Shown here one piece after another: positions 28,399-30,068 of a stretch of DNA of 30,068 nt (the stretch's first letter is position 1; each line of letters starts with the position of its first letter). The notes under the pieces are model-generated. The model did no database searches, was not told the DNA's origin, and was given only the letters and a program-made list of their open reading frames with translations. The stretch is from a virus: positions 1 to 30,068 of the IMG/VR virus record IMGVR_UViG_3300015374_000038, one strand, 5' to 3'. The translations under genes were made by a program, and so were the position numbers.

Positions 28399-30068
28399 CG
28401 GGTTCTCCTTAGCAGGCCGGCCCCGGACGTGGCCAGCACGATCTGACCGAACGAGGCGTCGATGCCCTGAGCGAGGTGCGCACCCTCAGCCACCTCGATG
28501 TCGGTCTCCTGCTTCCAGGTCGTGCCAGTCGCTCGAGGCAGTCGGTGCACCTTGCTGATCGAGGCACCGGCCGACGGCTGCTGGATGACCCACACCGTGC
28601 CGTTGTCCGGGTCGATGGCGACGGTCCCACACCGCTCGGTGCCGGCTGGCAGCGAACCGCCGGTCACCTTCGCGGCGCCCGTCGGGACCGAGCCGGCCGT
28701 GCCCGAGCCCGGCGTGGCTGTGTTCGCAGCGGGCAGCTTCCACACGCCGCCGTTGTCGAACGTGATCCACAAGACGTTCGGGTTGTTGGGGTTGCTGGCC
28801 ATCTGCCCCGACCAGCGGTCCTGGGGTGAGGTGATGGCCTTGTCCCAGAGCAGCGTCCAGCTGGCGCAGTAGTTTGTACTGCGGTAGATCCCCAGATCCG
28901 GCACGTGCAAGTAGAACACGCCCGCACTGCCCGGGAGGAACACCGTCCGCTTTGAGCTGGAGGTGAACGCCTGAACCACGCTGTCACCAGTGGTCGTGGT
29001 CCCGCCGCCCGCACTGGAGAGGCTGATCCCGCGACCGGACTCCACTCCAAGAATCCGCAGCTGGCTGCCGGCGTCCAGGAACGTGTAGAACCCGATCAGG
29101 TCGTGATCCCCGGAGCCGTACTCCGCCAGGTAGTCCTTGGTGAGGATGGCCTGCTGCGCAGGTCCAGTGCCGACCGGTCGGAGTGCGATCTCAAAGCCGA
29201 CCCAGGCGTCGTTCGGGCTGGCGTTGGCGGTCTGGGTCCAGATCGGCGCCGCCCCGCTGGCACCAAGTGGGGTGATCAGCTTGTACGCCGCTGCGAGGGC
29301 AGCTGAGGTTCCAAGCGTGGAGTCGTACGCCGCGCCTGAATACATTGTCGTGAAGCCGTTGGCCGTCGTGGCACTCAGCGCGTTGGCGTCCGCCGAGCTG
29401 ACGTAGTTCACCACGACCGCACGATCTGTCACAGTGGTTAGAGGTGCAGACAGCTGATAGGTCGTGGCGGTGCCTGACGCCTCATCGAACTCCGCCACGT
29501 CCTGCGGCAGCGGCGCAGCCACACCTCGGAACGCCGAGATGGCGCCGATCAAGGTGCCGGTGTTGGCTGCCGTCAGCGTGACCGCCGTCTCACCCTCCAC
29601 CATGTAGTGGAACCACAGCGCCGACCGCATGTTGGAGCCCTGGGTGCGGGAGCCGATCTGCGACCAGTTGGTGATCGTCGGGAAGGCACCCGTCGCGTTC
29701 CTCGTCGTGCCGTGCAGGATCAGGAGGTCGCCGTCCAGCGCAGCGGCCGGGTACGGCACGCTGACCGAGGTGCCGTTGACCTCCGCGAGGGTCCCGGTCC
29801 CGAGGTACACGATGTCCTGTAGCGACGGTGGGTTGAACGGGAACTTGATGCGGTAGCCTCGACCGTGGCGCCCACCCACCACCAGGCCACCAGTTGAGAT
29901 CTCGACGCCGAGGATGTGGCGCTCCAACGAGAATGTCGCCTGGTCGGTGCCTGCGATGCCGGTGATGTCGTTCGCGAGGCACCACCTGAAGACCAACGGC
30001 GTGCCGTGCTCCATGAGATAGGCCGCGCGGTCATCGTCTGTCGCTGCGACCCAGCCCTGCGAGTGCTC
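28395..30068 (-). CDS. Tail protein with beta-sandwich and beta-propeller-like region, 5' end missing
   Basis: The frame is open to the right edge, so at least 557 residues are coded and the start lies outside. Early residues (GWVAATDDDRAAYLMEHGT, GVEISTGGLVVGGRHGRGY) precede a sandwich domain (DIVYLGTGTLAEVNGTS, GDLLILHGTTRNATG, IGAISAFRGVAAP, RAVVVNYVSS, AWVGFEIALRP) like those at 24568-25266 and in the large protein. The last ~250 residues carry repeated blades (AGVFYLHVPDLGIYRSTNY, PNVLWITFDNGGVWKL, GTVWVIQQPS, GQIVLATSGAGLLRR) as in BNR/sortilin-type propellers. It probably binds the host surface. Confidence 0.68.
   Translation of the reverse strand, partial: EHSQGWVAATDDDRAAYLMEHGTPLVFRWCLANDITGIAGTDQATFSLERHILGVEISTGGLVVGGRHGRGYRIKFPFNPPSLQDIVYLGTGTLAEVNGTSVSVPYPAAALDGDLLILHGTTRNATGAFPTITNWSQIGSRTQGSNMRSALWFHYMVEGETAVTLTAANTGTLIGAISAFRGVAAPLPQDVAEFDEASGTATTYQLSAPLTTVTDRAVVVNYVSSADANALSATTANGFTTMYSGAAYDSTLGTSAALAAAYKLITPLGASGAAPIWTQTANASPNDAWVGFEIALRPVGTGPAQQAILTKDYLAEYGSGDHDLIGFYTFLDAGSQLRILGVESGRGISLSSAGGGTTTTGDSVVQAFTSSSKRTVFLPGSAGVFYLHVPDLGIYRSTNYCASWTLLWDKAITSPQDRWSGQMASNPNNPNVLWITFDNGGVWKLPAANTATPGSGTAGSVPTGAAKVTGGSLPAGTERCGTVAIDPDNGTVWVIQQPSAGASISKVHRLPRATGTTWKQETDIEVAEGAHLAQGIDASFGQIVLATSGAGLLRRTR

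Overview
This window looks like part of the genome of a tailed double-stranded DNA phage of a high-GC actinobacterial host. The evidence is GC-rich codon use with strong G/C third positions, frequent GTG starts, tightly packed genes joined by 4-base ATGA/GTGA overlaps, and a mixture of replication, nucleotide-metabolism, lysis-type and tail genes. No integrase, attachment site, tRNA, CRISPR array or insertion sequence was seen. Both ends cut through genes.

Left part, plus strand, 1-16257. Small early-type genes (zinc-finger protein, tiny membrane protein, hypotheticals) lead into a recombination/replication block: RuvC-like nuclease, SNF2-type helicase, Cas4/RecB-like Fe-S nuclease, Sak4-like RecA-fold ATPase, SSB-like protein and an all-alpha dUTPase/dCTPase-like enzyme. 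After a winged-helix protein comes the only sizeable non-coding stretch (7459-7709), with three hairpins, a CAT repeat and an operator-like palindrome. Then follow a possible autoregulator, a DUF932 protein, a membrane protein and a three-gene cassette at 9854-12900: SGNH-like protein, alpha-glutamyl/putrescinyl-thymidine pyrophosphorylase-like protein, and fold-type II PLP enzyme. A primase-polymerase/SF3 helicase and a lysozyme-like lipoprotein end this strand.

Right part, minus strand, 30068-16309. Reading leftwards: a partial beta-propeller tail protein, another tail-type protein, a cluster of small membrane proteins including a probable holin, several tail/fibre-type proteins, and a 1226-residue protein with a glycosidase-like domain embedded in about 24 copies of a 20-residue repeat. 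A new promoter then appears to drive a nucleotide operon: P-loop kinase fused to a uracil-DNA-glycosylase-like domain, thymidylate-synthase-family enzyme, dCMP deaminase and family A DNA polymerase.

The most interesting reading is a DNA base hypermodification system split over two convergent loci. The thymidylate-synthase-family enzyme has Asp where true thymidylate synthases have Asn, as in T4 dCMP hydroxymethylase, which points to 5-hydroxymethyl-dCMP. The kinase, deaminase and dCTPase/dUTPase-like enzyme could manage the nucleotide pool. The pyrophosphorylase-like and PLP enzymes could add a further group to the hydroxymethyl base. Such enzymes are best known from hypermodified thymidine, so a cytosine version would be new. 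All functions are inferred by reading; none was tested by a search.
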